Positions 1 through 9,850 are shown, counted from the stretch's first letter. The stretch: DNA of 52,310 bases from Mangrovihabitans endophyticus (GCF_014646155.1 NZ_BMMX01000038.1:1-52310), one strand, 5' to 3'. A program made the numbers and translations. The notes: generated from the sequence alone by a model not told the origin.

Positions 1-88
1 ACGGGAGTGCTCGTCCGCCGGCGGCTACCTACCCACCAGGAGTCTGCCGGATGGCTTACTCCCAGAACCCATTAGGAAACCACTCCCG

Positions 89-472
89 ATGCCCTCGGCC
101 ATCCGCCACGTCACCGTCGACCTCGCGCCGCCGTACGAGCCGTACGAGCTGGCGTCGTTCTGGAGCGCGGTGCTGGGCTGCCCGGTGGGCGCCGCTGACC
201 GGCCCGGCGACGACGAGGTCACGGTCGCGCCGCCGCACGGGCCGGCCCTGCTGTTCGTGCGGGTGCCCGAGGCCAAGACGGCCAAGAACCGGCTGCACCT
301 GGACCTGGAGCCGGACACCGGCCGGGACGACGAAGTGCAGCGGCTGGTGAAACTGGGCGCCGCCCTGGTCGACGACCAGCGCCGGGCCGACGGCACCGGC
401 TGGGTGGTGCTCGCCGACCCGGCGGGCAACGAGTTCTGCGTGGAGCGCAGCACCGCCGAACGCGCCGGCTGA
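89..472 (+). CDS. VOC-family (glyoxalase-like) protein
   Basis: The 127-aa protein has the layout of the small VOC/glyoxalase-like actinobacterial family: an opening beta strand (IRHVTVDL), the segment FWSAVLGCPVG, a middle LHLDLEP strand that usually carries a metal ligand, and the closing block LADPAGNEFCVE. These metal-binding beta-alpha-beta folds cover lyases, dioxygenases and antibiotic-binding proteins; nothing in the sequence tells which. The ATG at 89 begins just before the domain; GGAAAC about 10 nt upstream is a weak ribosome site. It is convergent with the next gene, 31 nt away. The family is fairly sure; the substrate is unknown. Confidence 0.85.
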   Translation: MPSAIRHVTVDLAPPYEPYELASFWSAVLGCPVGAADRPGDDEVTVAPPHGPALLFVRVPEAKTAKNRLHLDLEPDTGRDDEVQRLVKLGAALVDDQRRADGTGWVVLADPAGNEFCVERSTAERAG

Positions 473-503
473 CCCGAGCCGCAGCAAGCCGGCCCGGGTG
501 GGC

Positions 504-1535
504 TCAGCCGTACAGGTAGGCGCGGCCGTCACGGTTGGCCAGCAGCCGCCCGCGCAGGTCGATGTCGGTGATCCGGTCACCGGCGGCCAGGCCGGCGGTG
601 GTCAGGTCCACGGCGCCGCCGCGCCGCCACAGTGCGGGATGGCTGGCGCCGTCGGCGGTGTCCGCCCACCCGGCGATCAGGCCCCGGTCGTTGACCGCCG
701 ACGCGGTGCCGTTGTCGCCGCCGAGGGTGCCCAGATCGGTCAGGGTGCCGTCGCGCCACCGGAACGGGTGGTCGAAGGCGATGTACGGCGTCGGTCCGGG
801 CGTCGCGGCCCACCCGACCAGCACGCCGCGGTTGTTGATGTCGTACGGGTACGACTTCATCCACGCCTCGTCGACGCCGAAGTTGCCGACGGTGGTGACT
901 TGCCCGTTCTGCAGCACCCCGGCGGAGCAGTCGCACGGGTAGCCCCACTGGGTCACCAGGTAGGTGCCCATGATCTGCATCCGGTTGTTCACGCCGAGCG
1001 TCTCGGTGTAGTCGGGGACCAGCCCGAGATCGGTCATCTGCCCGTTCGTCCACGCGAACCGGTGGATGTGCCCGTCGGCGATGTCGCTTTCGCCGATGAC
1101 CACGCCGCGGTCGGTGATGCCCTTGGCGGTGCTCGCCTGCCCGCCCAGCGTGCCCAGGTCGGTGATCACCCCGCGGTGCCAGGTGACCGCGTGGGCGTTG
1201 CCGTCGGCGGTGGCGGCGGCGCCGGCGATCACGCCGAACTCGTTGACCGCGACGGCCCTCGACCAGGACCCGCCGAGGGTGCCCAGCGCGGTCATCTGCC
1301 CGCGGCGCCACACGAACCCGCGGCTGTTCCCGCTGGCCAGGGTGCCGTTGCCGACCACGGTGCCGGTCTCGTTCATCATCACCGCGGTCGCGCCGGGCCC
1401 GCCCAGCGTGCCCAGGTCGGTCGGCTGGTAGGTGTGTGCGGCGGCGGTGGCCGGGGCGGCGGGCAGCACGGCGGCGGCGGCCAGCGCGGCAACGGCGGCG
1501 GGCAGGGCCGCCGCACGTAAGGCATGAGATGGCAT
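504..1535 (-). CDS. secreted HAF-repeat protein
   Basis: The 343-aa protein begins with a signal peptide (about residues 1-33: few charges, an Ala/Leu-rich core, then PATAAA before the mature end). The rest is a chain of roughly 45-aa units each carrying a DLGTLGG-type motif followed by an Ala-Val-Asn-x-x-G strand (AVNEFGVIAG, GITDRGVVIG, GVNNRMQIMG, AVNDRGLIAG). This is the pattern of the extracellular HAF repeat family, which probably folds as a beta-propeller-like scaffold; no enzymatic role is established. The ATG at 1535 was chosen because AGGAG lies 8 nt upstream and the signal peptide starts there; the reading frame stays open further upstream but without signal-peptide character. Confidence 0.85.
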   Translation of the reverse strand: MPSHALRAAALPAAVAALAAAAVLPAAPATAAAHTYQPTDLGTLGGPGATAVMMNETGTVVGNGTLASGNSRGFVWRRGQMTALGTLGGSWSRAVAVNEFGVIAGAAATADGNAHAVTWHRGVITDLGTLGGQASTAKGITDRGVVIGESDIADGHIHRFAWTNGQMTDLGLVPDYTETLGVNNRMQIMGTYLVTQWGYPCDCSAGVLQNGQVTTVGNFGVDEAWMKSYPYDINNRGVLVGWAATPGPTPYIAFDHPFRWRDGTLTDLGTLGGDNGTASAVNDRGLIAGWADTADGASHPALWRRGGAVDLTTAGLAAGDRITDIDLRGRLLANRDGRAYLYG

Positions 1536-1619
1536 GGCGATCACTCCTCGTTCGTACGGGGATCCAGTGTGGACGCCCTGCAGCGGCCGAGACTGTCCGG
1601 GCGGCGACACCGGCGGCCG

Positions 1620-1726
1620 ATGACATCGGGTCGTGCCGTCCGGCGGTGGCGGTGGCGGTGCGGCACTGACAGATGTCATGGCCGGGTCGTGACGCGTGAG
1701 CCACCGCCGCGGTGCGGCCGGCCGTC

Positions 1727-1743
<17 letters not shown>
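1620..1743. promoter_or_regulatory. ABC exporter upstream region with inverted repeats
   Basis: Two symmetrical arrangements lie between the HAF gene and the ABC operon. GTCATGA (1724-1730) and TCATGAC (1737-1743) form a perfect 7-bp inverted repeat with a 6-bp spacer that covers both candidate ATG codons of the ABC gene. Further upstream ATGACATC (1620-1627) mirrors GATGTCAT (1672-1679). The recurring GTCAT core suggests binding of a dimeric regulator, plausibly the NarL-type regulator encoded at 4626. The repeats are seen directly; the regulator assignment is a guess. Confidence 0.4.
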
Positions 1744-2691
<948 letters not shown>

Positions 2692-2695
<4 letters not shown>

Positions 2696-3492
2696 GCACC
2701 ACGAGCACCCCCGCCACCACCGGCCCCGCCGCCCGGACCCTGCCGCGGCTGGGCGGATTCACCCCGGCGATGATCGGGCTGGAACTGCGCCGGATGCTGC
2801 GCAACCGCCGCACCGTGGTGTTCACCGTGGTGATGCCGCCGGTGTTCTTCCTGATCTTCGGCAGCGGTGACGACCTGCGCCATCAGAGCGCCGGCGGCGG
2901 CAACGTCGCCGGGTACGTGCTGGTCAGCATGGCGGTGTACGGTGCGATGCTGGCCACCACCGCGGGCGGCGCGATGGTCTCCATCGAACGCGCCGCCGGA
3001 TGGTCGCGGCAACTGCGCCTGACACCGCTGCGCCCCGCGGCGTACATCGCCATCAAGATCATCCTCGCGATGATCGTCGGGGCGGTGTCGGTGCTGGCCA
3101 CCTTCGCCGTCGGCTCGGTGTCCGGCGCCCGGCTGCCCACCGAGGCCTGGATCGGCTGCGGCCTGCTGGCCTGGCTGTGCGCCCTGGTCTTCGCCGCCTT
3201 CGGCCTGTTCATGGGATATCTACTGCCCAGCGAGAACGTCATGCAGATCCTCGGGCCGGTGCTGGCCGTGCTGTCCTTCGCCGGAGGGCTGTTCGTGCCC
3301 GTCGACTCGCTCGGCCACACCTTCGCCACCATCGCCCAGTTCACCCCGGTGTACGGCGTCGGCGTGATCGCCCGGTACCCGCTGATGCACGACGGTGGCC
3401 TGGCCGTCGCGGTGCTCAACGTGCTCGCCTGGACCGCCCTGTTCGCCGCCGGCGCGGTGTGGCGGTTCCGCCGCGACACCGCCCGGGTCTGA
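2692..3492 (+). CDS. ABC-2 type transporter permease
   Basis: The 266-aa integral membrane protein has the ABC-2 layout: a cytoplasmic N terminus with the LELRRMLRNRRT connecting helix, a first membrane segment at VVFTVVMPPVFFLIFG, and about five more segments ending in LAWTALFAAGAVWRF, with the conserved LRLTPL element between segments 2 and 3. Its ATG overlaps the stop of the ATPase gene (ATGA), so the two are translationally coupled and make a two-component exporter. The histidine kinase gene starts 21 nt downstream on the same strand, the usual arrangement for a two-component system controlling its own exporter. Confidence 0.9.
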
Positions 3493-3513
3493 CCGGCCGG
3501 TACCGTCACCGTC

Positions 3514-4629
3514 ATGAGCTGCGCGCCCCCGGCCCGGGGCCTACGCAAGGCCTCCCGGCACGGGTGGCTGCTGGCCGCGATCTGGCTGTTCTACCTCACC
3601 GACACCGTCCTCACGCTGTGGCACCAGGACGTGGCATGGATCCGCTACCTCGGCCTGGCCGCGGTCGCCGCGTTCGCCGGTGTCTACCTGTTCCTGGTCC
3701 GCATGGCCCGGCCCCTGCGGTACGGGGTCCGCCCGCCCGGGTTCGCCGGGCGGGCGGCCGCAGGGGTCGCCGTGCTGCTGGTGCTGTTCGCCCTGCAGAT
3801 CCCCGGCGCCGGTTTCCGCGCGCTGAGCTGCCTGGTCTACATCGCCGCGTTCGGCATGGCCGCGCTGCCGCTGCCGGCCGGCATCCTGCTCGCCGCGCTG
3901 CTGGGCACCGGCGCGGAAGTCCTCGCCAGCGTGGTGCCCGGCTGGCAGGACAACGGCTACGGCCTGGCGGTGGTGCTCGGCTCGCTGGCCACCTGGGGAG
4001 TCCGGCTCGCCACCGAACGCCAGCAGCGGCTCAGCTCCGCCCAGCAGGAAATCGCCGACCTGGCCGTGCAGAACGAACGCGCCCGCATCGCCGCCGACCT
4101 GCACGACATCCTCGGCCACTCACTGACCGTGGTCACCGTCAAGGCCGAACTGGCCCAGCGGCTTCTCGACGTCGACCCCGGCCGGGCCCGCAAGGAACTC
4201 AGCGACCTGGAGGCGCTGGCCCGCGACGCGCTGGCCGACGTGCGGTCCACCGCGATGGGCGTGCGCGGCATGTCCCTGCCCGGCGAGATCGCCGCCGCCC
4301 GGGCGGCGCTGGCCGCCGCCAACGTCGAAGCCGACCTGCCCGGCGCCGCCGACGAGGTGCCCAGCCGCAACCGGGAACTGTTCGCCTGGACGATCCGCGA
4401 AGCCGTCACCAACATCGTGCGGCACAGCAAAGCCACCCACGCCCGCGTCCACCTGAACCCGGGCAGCGTGGAAATCGTCGACGACGGCGTGGGCCGCGCC
4501 GCCGCCGACGCAGGCGGGCAAGGACTCGCCGGGCTGCGGCGACGGGCCGACGCGGCGGGCGCCCACCTCACCGTCGGCGAACGCGACGGACAGCCCGGCT
4601 TCCGGGTACGCGTGGAGGTGCCCACATGA
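3514..4629 (+). CDS. sensor histidine kinase, DesK/NarX type
   Basis: The 371-aa kinase has about five N-terminal membrane segments (residues 20-165) with no extracellular sensor domain, then a HisKA_3 dimerisation helix with the phospho-acceptor His near residue 197 (ERARIAADLHDILGHS) and a HATPase domain with N box EAVTNIVRHSKA and G box DDGVGRAA. This resembles DesK, where the membrane helices themselves sense bilayer state. A membrane or envelope signal is therefore likely. The stop overlaps the ATG of the response regulator (ATGA), so the pair is made together; the preceding ABC exporter is the probable target. Confidence 0.9.
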   Translation: MSCAPPARGLRKASRHGWLLAAIWLFYLTDTVLTLWHQDVAWIRYLGLAAVAAFAGVYLFLVRMARPLRYGVRPPGFAGRAAAGVAVLLVLFALQIPGAGFRALSCLVYIAAFGMAALPLPAGILLAALLGTGAEVLASVVPGWQDNGYGLAVVLGSLATWGVRLATERQQRLSSAQQEIADLAVQNERARIAADLHDILGHSLTVVTVKAELAQRLLDVDPGRARKELSDLEALARDALADVRSTAMGVRGMSLPGEIAAARAALAAANVEADLPGAADEVPSRNRELFAWTIREAVTNIVRHSKATHARVHLNPGSVEIVDDGVGRAAADAGGQGLAGLRRRADAAGAHLTVGERDGQPGFRVRVEVPT

Positions 4630-5237
4630 TCCGCCTGCTGCTCGCCGACGACCAGGCCCTGGTACGCGGCGCCATGGCCGCCCTGCTCGACCTGGAACCC
4701 GACCTGAACGTGGTCGCCGAAGTGGGCCGCGGCGACGAGGTGGCCGCCGCCGCGGTGGCCCACACCGCCGACGTGGCGCTGCTGGACGTGGAGATGCCCG
4801 GCATGGACGGCGTCGCCGCCGCCCGCGAGCTGCGCCGGGCCGCGCCCTCCTGCCGGGCGCTGATGGTCACCACCTTCGGCCGCGCCGGATACCTGCGCCA
4901 GGCCATGGCCGCCGGCGCCTCCGGATTCGTCGTCAAGGACACCCCCGCCCGGCAACTGGCCGACGTGGTCCGCCGCGTCCACCAGGGCCTGCGCGTCGTC
5001 GACCCGTCCCTGGCCGCTCAGTCCCTCGCGTACGGGGACTCGCCGCTCACCGACCGCGAAGCCGACGTGCTGCGCGCGGCCCGCGACGGTGGCACGGTCG
5101 CCGACATCGCCCGCGAACTGCGCCTGTCCGAAGGCACCGTGCGTAACCACCTGTCCTCGGCCATCGGCAAGACCGGCGCCCGCACCCGCGCCGAAGCGGT
5201 CCGGCTGTCCCTGGACAACGGCTGGCTGCTGTCCTGA
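4626..5237 (+). CDS. NarL/LuxR response regulator, DesR type
   Basis: The 203-aa protein has a receiver domain with acidic pocket ADD at residues 7-9, phospho-acceptor Asp54 (ALLDVEMPG), switch Thr in MVTTFG and Lys in VVKDTPA, followed by a LuxR-type helix-turn-helix (LTDREADVLRAARDG, then LSEGTVRNHLSSAIGK). It is coupled to the kinase gene by a 4-nt overlap. As in DesK/DesR systems it probably activates the ABC exporter genes at the head of the cluster, where inverted repeats with GTCAT cores are present; that link is inferred. Confidence 0.92.
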   Translation: MIRLLLADDQALVRGAMAALLDLEPDLNVVAEVGRGDEVAAAAVAHTADVALLDVEMPGMDGVAAARELRRAAPSCRALMVTTFGRAGYLRQAMAAGASGFVVKDTPARQLADVVRRVHQGLRVVDPSLAAQSLAYGDSPLTDREADVLRAARDGGTVADIARELRLSEGTVRNHLSSAIGKTGARTRAEAVRLSLDNGWLLS

Positions 5238-5400
5238 CCCACCCCCGCACGGCCCGCGCCGATTGAGGATTTCCGGCGCCCCGATCCGGATGCAACCGTC
5301 CGGCAACCGCAAGTGATCTCCGCCTGCACCCCGCACCCCGAAAAGTTCCCCCGGTCAGCCGGTTGAGCCGCTCCGGCGGCCACACGAGGGGGAACCGACC

Positions 5401-6279
5401 ATGACCGCAGCGCAGCGCACCACCGTCCCGGCCCTGACCCGCGCGCAGGAGGACATGATCCGGGAGAACATGCCACTGGTCGGCCACCTGGTCCGCGGCA
5501 TGCTGTTCAAGGTGCCACCGCATGTGCACCGCGACGACCTCGCCTCCGCCGGGTACGCCGCCCTGGTCACCGCCGCCCGCGCCTACGACGAGACCCGCGG
5601 CGTGCCGTTCGGCAAGTTCGCCGCCGCCCGGGTGCGCGGCGCCCTGCTCGACGAACTGCGCGGCATGGACTGGGCCAGCCGCTCGGTGCGTGCCCGCGCC
5701 CGCCGCGCCGAGCAGGCCCGCGAAGAGCTCACCACCCGGCTCGGCCGCACACCCACCCCGACCGAACTGGCCGAACTGCTCGGCGTCGGCGTCACCGAAC
5801 TCGCCGACGTCGACGACGACGTGCAACGCGCCGCCGTGCTGTCCCTGCAGGGCTTCACCGCCGGCACCGCCGAGGACATGGTCACCGAACCCGACCTCAA
5901 CCCCGAGGAGATGCTGCTGCACCGCGAACGCCTCGGCTACCTGCACGACGCCGTCGCGGTCCTGCCGCAGCGCCTGCGGTACGTCGTCGAGGCGTCCTTC
6001 CTGCAGGAACGCCCGCTGTCCGAGGTGGCCGCCGAACTGGGCGTCACCGAATCACGAGTGTCCCAGCTTCGCACCGAGGCGCTGGCGCTGCTGCGCGACG
6101 GTCTCACCCGCCACATGGACCAGCGCGACACCACCACCGGCCGCGGCACCGCCGGCAAGGACGGCTGCGTCGCCCGGCGCCGGGCGGCGTACGCCGCGCA
6201 GATCGCGGCCCGCACCACGGTGGCGTCCCGGCTGGCCGCGACCGACGTGCGCGGCCACCGCATCGCCCCGGCAGCGTGA
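5401..6279 (+). CDS. FliA/WhiG-type RNA polymerase sigma factor
   Basis: The 292-aa sigma factor has region 2 at about residues 15-90 (YAALVTAARAYDETRGVPF, then FAAARVRGALLDELRGMDWASRSVR, typical of FliA/WhiG), region 3 (LGRTPTPTELAELLGV) and region 4 with its HTH (LSEVAAELGVTESRVSQLRTEAL). A basic tail of about 55 aa follows region 4 and is not part of the usual fold. FliA/WhiG factors run flagellar or sporulation genes; in Actinoplanes-type bacteria with swimming spores several copies exist. The ATG at 5401 follows GAGGGGGAACC. No anti-sigma gene lies beside it. Family clear, target genes unknown. Confidence 0.88.
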   Translation: MTAAQRTTVPALTRAQEDMIRENMPLVGHLVRGMLFKVPPHVHRDDLASAGYAALVTAARAYDETRGVPFGKFAAARVRGALLDELRGMDWASRSVRARARRAEQAREELTTRLGRTPTPTELAELLGVGVTELADVDDDVQRAAVLSLQGFTAGTAEDMVTEPDLNPEEMLLHRERLGYLHDAVAVLPQRLRYVVEASFLQERPLSEVAAELGVTESRVSQLRTEALALLRDGLTRHMDQRDTTTGRGTAGKDGCVARRRAAYAAQIAARTTVASRLAATDVRGHRIAPAA

Positions 6280-6283
6280 GCGT

Positions 6284-7276
6284 TCAGCCGCCCGCCCCGG
6301 CCAGCACCGCCGCCTCCACCCCCGGATCCAGCCCCACCTGCGGCCGGTCCGGCCGCGGCGTGAACCCGTGGACACCCCGCAACCACGCCCAGGTGTCCGC
6401 GACCGTCTGCTCCACCGGCCGCACCCGCAGACCCGCCGCCACCGCCCGCGACACGTCCCCCCGGTGCAGGAAGTCGTACTCCGGGCCGGGCGGCAGCCAC
6501 ACCGGCAACTGCACCCACGGCTGAATTCCGGCCGCCAGGATCCGCTCCGGCGGCACCCAGCGCAGCCGCCCCCGGCCACCGGTCACCGCGTTCACCGCCG
6601 CCAGCAACCCACCCATCGTCGTATGCCCCGGCTCACTGACCAGGTTGAACGCGCCGGACCGCCGGGCCGACGCAGCATCCAGCAGGAACCGCGCCAGGTC
6701 CCGCGCGTCGATCAACTGCAACGGCAGATCCCGCGGCCCCGGCGCCAGCACCGGACCGCCGCGCCGCATCCGGTGCAGCCACCACGGCAACCGGCCCACA
6801 TCCTCATACGGGCCAAGGATCAACCCGGCGCGGGCCAGCAGCACCGGCGCGTCCGACTGCAGCGCGGCCAGTTCACCACCCCGCTTGGCCGCCGCGTAGT
6901 CCCCGTCCGCACCCGCATCCGGGTCACCGTCGACCAGCGGCGCGTCCTCGGCCAGCCGCCCGGCCGCCGCCTGCAGGTCGTACACCGAACGGCTCGACAC
7001 GTACGTGTAATGCCCCACCCGGGACCGCAGCGCCCGCGCCGCCTCCCGCACCACCCGCGGCGCACCCGACCAGGTGTCCACCACCGCATCCCAGCACGCG
7101 CCACCCAGCGCGGCCAGACCCTGCGGCCCGGCCCGGTCACCGGCCACCGCCCGCACCCCAGGCACCGGCGCACGCCGCCCCCGGTTGAACACCGTCACCC
7201 GGTGACCGTGCGCCACCGCAGCCTCCGCCACCGCCCGGCCCACGAACCCCGTCCCACCCAGCACCAGCACTCTCAT
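6284..7276 (-). CDS. NAD-dependent epimerase/dehydratase (SDR)
   Basis: The 330-aa protein opens at residue 1 with a Rossmann fold (MRVLVLGGTGFVG) and belongs to the extended SDR family. YTYVSSRSVYD supplies the Ser region, and DYAAAKRGGE lies where the Tyr-x3-Lys pair is expected (Tyr-Ala-Ala-Ala-Lys). The C-terminal half is the variable substrate-binding part. Similar actinobacterial proteins are annotated as NAD-dependent epimerases or reductases of unknown substrate. The ATG at 7276 begins exactly at the Rossmann strand. The gene is convergent with the sigma factor gene (4 nt apart). Confidence 0.85.
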   Translation of the reverse strand: MRVLVLGGTGFVGRAVAEAAVAHGHRVTVFNRGRRAPVPGVRAVAGDRAGPQGLAALGGACWDAVVDTWSGAPRVVREAARALRSRVGHYTYVSSRSVYDLQAAAGRLAEDAPLVDGDPDAGADGDYAAAKRGGELAALQSDAPVLLARAGLILGPYEDVGRLPWWLHRMRRGGPVLAPGPRDLPLQLIDARDLARFLLDAASARRSGAFNLVSEPGHTTMGGLLAAVNAVTGGRGRLRWVPPERILAAGIQPWVQLPVWLPPGPEYDFLHRGDVSRAVAAGLRVRPVEQTVADTWAWLRGVHGFTPRPDRPQVGLDPGVEAAVLAGAGG

Positions 7277-7364
7277 GGCCGAGACGATCCCCGGCCGGCG
7301 CCCCCGCGGGGAAGCGCTGATCGCTGTCAGCGGATTACGCCGCCCGCGCAATCCCGCCCGTGGA

Positions 7365-7457
7365 TCAGTCCCGACTCCGCAGCCGGCGCAGCCACAACCC
7401 CGCCGCGGCCAGCGCCACGAACACCACCGCCGAACAACACACCGCCTTGATGAACAC
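7365..7457 (-). CDS. predicted 30-aa single-span membrane peptide
   Basis: Reading the minus strand from a GTG at 7457 gives a 30-codon frame. The product begins MFIKAVCCSAVVF, continues through an uninterrupted hydrophobic stretch and ends in the basic tail WLRRLRSRD. A full GGAGG ribosome site (7463-7467) sits 5 nt before the GTG, in the gap between two known genes. The hydrophobic core followed by Arg-rich residues is what a small inner-membrane peptide looks like, with the tail in the cytoplasm. No family was recognised, and the role is unknown. The frame is short enough that chance cannot be excluded. Confidence 0.5.
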   Translation of the reverse strand: MFIKAVCCSAVVFVALAAAGLWLRRLRSRD

Positions 7458-7474
7458 CCTCACCTCCCGTTGGC

Positions 7475-7480
7475 TACTGT
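7475..7480 (+). promoter_or_regulatory. -10 box of a leaderless promoter (EEP gene)
   Basis: TACTGT fits the TANNNT -10 pattern and ends 7 nt before the GTG at 7488, so transcription would start at or next to the start codon. No ribosome site precedes that GTG, which supports a leaderless mRNA. Confidence 0.5.
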
Positions 7481-7487
7481 CGACGCC

Positions 7488-8267
7488 GTGCGCCTGGCCA
7501 CCTTCAACCTGCTGCACGGCCGCTCACTGTCCGACGGCAAGGTACACGCCGGGCGCGTCGCCGCCGCGGTGGCGGCCCTCGACGCCGACATCCTCGGCCT
7601 GCAAGAAGTCGACCGCGGCCAGCCCCGCAGCGGCCTGCTGGACCTCACCGCCATCGCCGCCGACGCGCTCGGCGCTCCCGTGCACCGCTTCGCCGCCGCC
7701 ATCGCCGGCACGCCGGGGGAGACCTGGCAGCCCTGGCGCAGCGACGACGACAACACCCGCCCCCTCTACGGCATCGCCCTGATCAGCCGCTACCCGGTGC
7801 GCCGCTGGCAGATCACCCAGCTTCCCGCCGCGCCGGTGCGATCCCCGGTCTACGTGCCGCAACGCGGCGTGACCCTGCTCAAGGACGAACCCCGCATCAT
7901 GATCGCCGCGGTGCTGGACACCCCGCGCGGGCCGCTCACCGTCGGCACCACCCACCTGTCGTTCGTACCGGGATGGAACCTGCGCCAGTTGCGGGCCGCC
8001 GTCCGCGCCCTGCGCGCCCTGCCCGGCCCGCGGGTGCTGCTCGGCGACCTCAACCTGCCCGGCGGCGCGGTGCGCGCCTTCACCGGGTGGCGAACCCTGG
8101 CCCGCACCCCCACCTACCCGAGCCCGTCACCCCGGGCGCAGCTCGACCACATCCTCACCGACCCGCACGGCGGCCCGAGCGCCCCGGTCATCCGGGTGAG
8201 CACCCCGCACGCGGACATCTCCGACCACCGGCCGCTGGTGGTGCAACTGGGCGGCCCCGTCGGCTAG
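7488..8267 (+). CDS. endonuclease/exonuclease/phosphatase (EEP) family protein
   Basis: The 259-aa protein is an EEP-fold metal-dependent phosphodiesterase: RLATFNLLHG (metal-binding Asn), LGLQEVDRG (Glu), TTHLSF, LLGDLNLP (Asp-Leu-Asn) and the final SDHRPL with catalytic His. The family includes nucleases, sphingomyelinases and phosphoinositide phosphatases; the substrate is not deducible. No signal peptide is seen, so it is probably cytoplasmic. The GTG at 7488 was chosen over upstream in-frame codons because the conserved first strand begins right there and a -10 box ends 7 nt before it. Confidence 0.88.
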   Translation: MRLATFNLLHGRSLSDGKVHAGRVAAAVAALDADILGLQEVDRGQPRSGLLDLTAIAADALGAPVHRFAAAIAGTPGETWQPWRSDDDNTRPLYGIALISRYPVRRWQITQLPAAPVRSPVYVPQRGVTLLKDEPRIMIAAVLDTPRGPLTVGTTHLSFVPGWNLRQLRAAVRALRALPGPRVLLGDLNLPGGAVRAFTGWRTLARTPTYPSPSPRAQLDHILTDPHGGPSAPVIRVSTPHADISDHRPLVVQLGGPVG

Positions 8268-8273
8268 CCGCGC

Positions 8274-8810
8274 TCAGCGCCCAGCTTCCCCCGACCCGCG
8301 CGCCGGCCCGCAGGCCGGGCGGCGGAACACGAACTCCAGGCCGTCCTCCGGATCCCACTGCTCACCCACCTTGGCGAACCCGAACCCGGCGATCGTCGCC
8401 AGCGACCCGGCATTGTCCGGGCGGATACTCGCCCGCACCGCGGTCACCCGCGGATCGGCGTCGGCGCGGCGCAGCAACGCCGCCAGCATCGCCCGCGCAT
8501 AACCCCGCCGCCGGAACCGGGGATCCACCGAATACGCGACCTCGACCACACCGTGCTCGTCCGGGCCCGCGTGGAACCCGCCGTGCCCGACCACCACACC
8601 CTCCGGCTCGGCCACCGCGGCACCCGCGATCCACGCCGCGTCCTGCGGCGTGCGCTCGATCTGCGCCCGCCGGATCCGCCACAGCCAGGCCTCCTCCACC
8701 AGGTACTCCGACAGCGGCACGCCCGCGGCGGCGCTGGCCGCGTCCCGGTCCCCGTGAATCAGGGCGGTCAAGGCATCATGATTTAACGCCACGAACCGGA
8801 TATCATGCAC
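8274..8810 (-). CDS. GNAT-family N-acetyltransferase
   Basis: The 178-aa protein has the GNAT core in its second half: beta strand GVVEVAYSVDPRFRRRGYARAML, in which RRRGYA is the acetyl-CoA pyrophosphate loop (R/Q-x-x-G-x-A), then SIRPDNAGSLATIAGFGF for the family's final strand pair. Close relatives acetylate small molecules or protein N termini, with the acceptor unknown here. The start is a GTG at 8810 without a convincing ribosome site. It shares its strand with the recombinase gene upstream, 53 nt apart, but nothing links them functionally. Confidence 0.85.
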   Translation of the reverse strand: MHDIRFVALNHDALTALIHGDRDAASAAAGVPLSEYLVEEAWLWRIRRAQIERTPQDAAWIAGAAVAEPEGVVVGHGGFHAGPDEHGVVEVAYSVDPRFRRRGYARAMLAALLRRADADPRVTAVRASIRPDNAGSLATIAGFGFAKVGEQWDPEDGLEFVFRRPACGPARGSGEAGR

Positions 8811-8863
8811 CGAGGGATGATCACACGGGAGACTCCGGCCACGCCACTCGCCCCCGGACGAGA

Positions 8864-9850
8864 TCAGGGTGCGGACTGGTCCGCGGCATCGACGTCCTCG
8901 CGGACACCCAGCCCGCGCAACGCCCGGTTGGTGCGATTCGCCCGCACCGCGGCCCGCTGCTGCTCCGCCGTCACCTCGATGTAGTTCTGCGACGTCGTCA
9001 GGCTGGCATGCCCCAGCAGACGCATGATCTCCGAGGCGTTCGCGCCGTCCTCGGCCAGCCGCGTGGCGAACGTATGCCGCAACGCGTGCAACTGCGCCCC
9101 GCGCGGCACCCGGTCACCGATGCCCGCACGCCGGAAGCACGACGACACCAGATATTGCAGGCCGCCCCGCCGCAACGCACCCCCCGCATGGTCCACCAGC
9201 AGCGCATCCGTCGACCGCCCGGCCCGCTGGGAGCGCGTACGCAGATAATCCCGCACGATCGCGTCCAGCTCCGGCTCGATCGGCACCGTACGCGGCCGGC
9301 CACCCTTGCCCGCCACCTCCACCCGCCGCTCACCGTCACGCCCGGCGAACGAACCCACCCGCAACGCCAGCAACTCCGACAGGCGCAGACCCGCACACAA
9401 CGCCAGGGCCAGCACCACCAGATCCCGCTCCGGCCACGGGCGGCGCTGCCGCTCGTCGGCCCGGCTCGCCACCTCCAGCAGATGCTCCGGGGTGTCCTCG
9501 CCGCGTAACGGCTTGGGCGCGGGCAACGTCATCCGCGGCTTGTCGACCGCCGACATGGGGTTACCACCCACGACACTCTCAGTGACCAGGAAGGTGAAGA
9601 AGCCGTTCCAGGTCGACCACGCCCGGTACACCGACGCGGGGGAGCGACCGGCGGCGAACCCGGCGAACGCGGCCCGCAACACCCGGGGGGAGAGGTCGGC
9701 GACACGGGTGCCGGCGGGCAGGTGGGCGCGCACCCCGGACAGGTCGCGCCGGTACGCCGCGAGCGTGTGACCGGACGGTTTGCGCACCGCGCGGGCGGCC
9801 AGAAACTCCGCGAACAAACCGTCCAGCGGCGCATCGTCACCGTCATGCAT
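8864..9850 (-). CDS. tyrosine recombinase (XerC/XerD-like)
   Basis: The 328-aa protein has an N-terminal SAM-like core-binding domain (residues about 10-110) and a catalytic domain with the full set of residues: Arg in CAGLRLSELLAL, Lys in AGKGGRPRTVP, His-x-x-Arg in LHALRHTFATRL, His in LLGHASL and the nucleophile Tyr in TTSQNYIEV. It cuts and rejoins DNA at specific sites. Its start codon lies inside a dif-like inverted repeat (9842-9869), and a canonical-looking dif site lies 261 bp beyond that. Genes for single-recombinase Xer systems sit beside their own sites in this way, but integrases of mobile elements do so too. No other phage or conjugation gene is present. Confidence 0.92.
   Translation of the reverse strand: MHDGDDAPLDGLFAEFLAARAVRKPSGHTLAAYRRDLSGVRAHLPAGTRVADLSPRVLRAAFAGFAAGRSPASVYRAWSTWNGFFTFLVTESVVGGNPMSAVDKPRMTLPAPKPLRGEDTPEHLLEVASRADERQRRPWPERDLVVLALALCAGLRLSELLALRVGSFAGRDGERRVEVAGKGGRPRTVPIEPELDAIVRDYLRTRSQRAGRSTDALLVDHAGGALRRGGLQYLVSSCFRRAGIGDRVPRGAQLHALRHTFATRLAEDGANASEIMRLLGHASLTTSQNYIEVTAEQQRAAVRANRTNRALRGLGVREDVDAADQSAP

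Noticed and set aside
498..1520. Long open frame on the plus strand opposite the HAF-repeat gene
   Set aside because: It is a GC-rich shadow frame: the composition is Gly/Val/Arg-rich without domains, and the minus-strand protein has a signal peptide and clear repeats.
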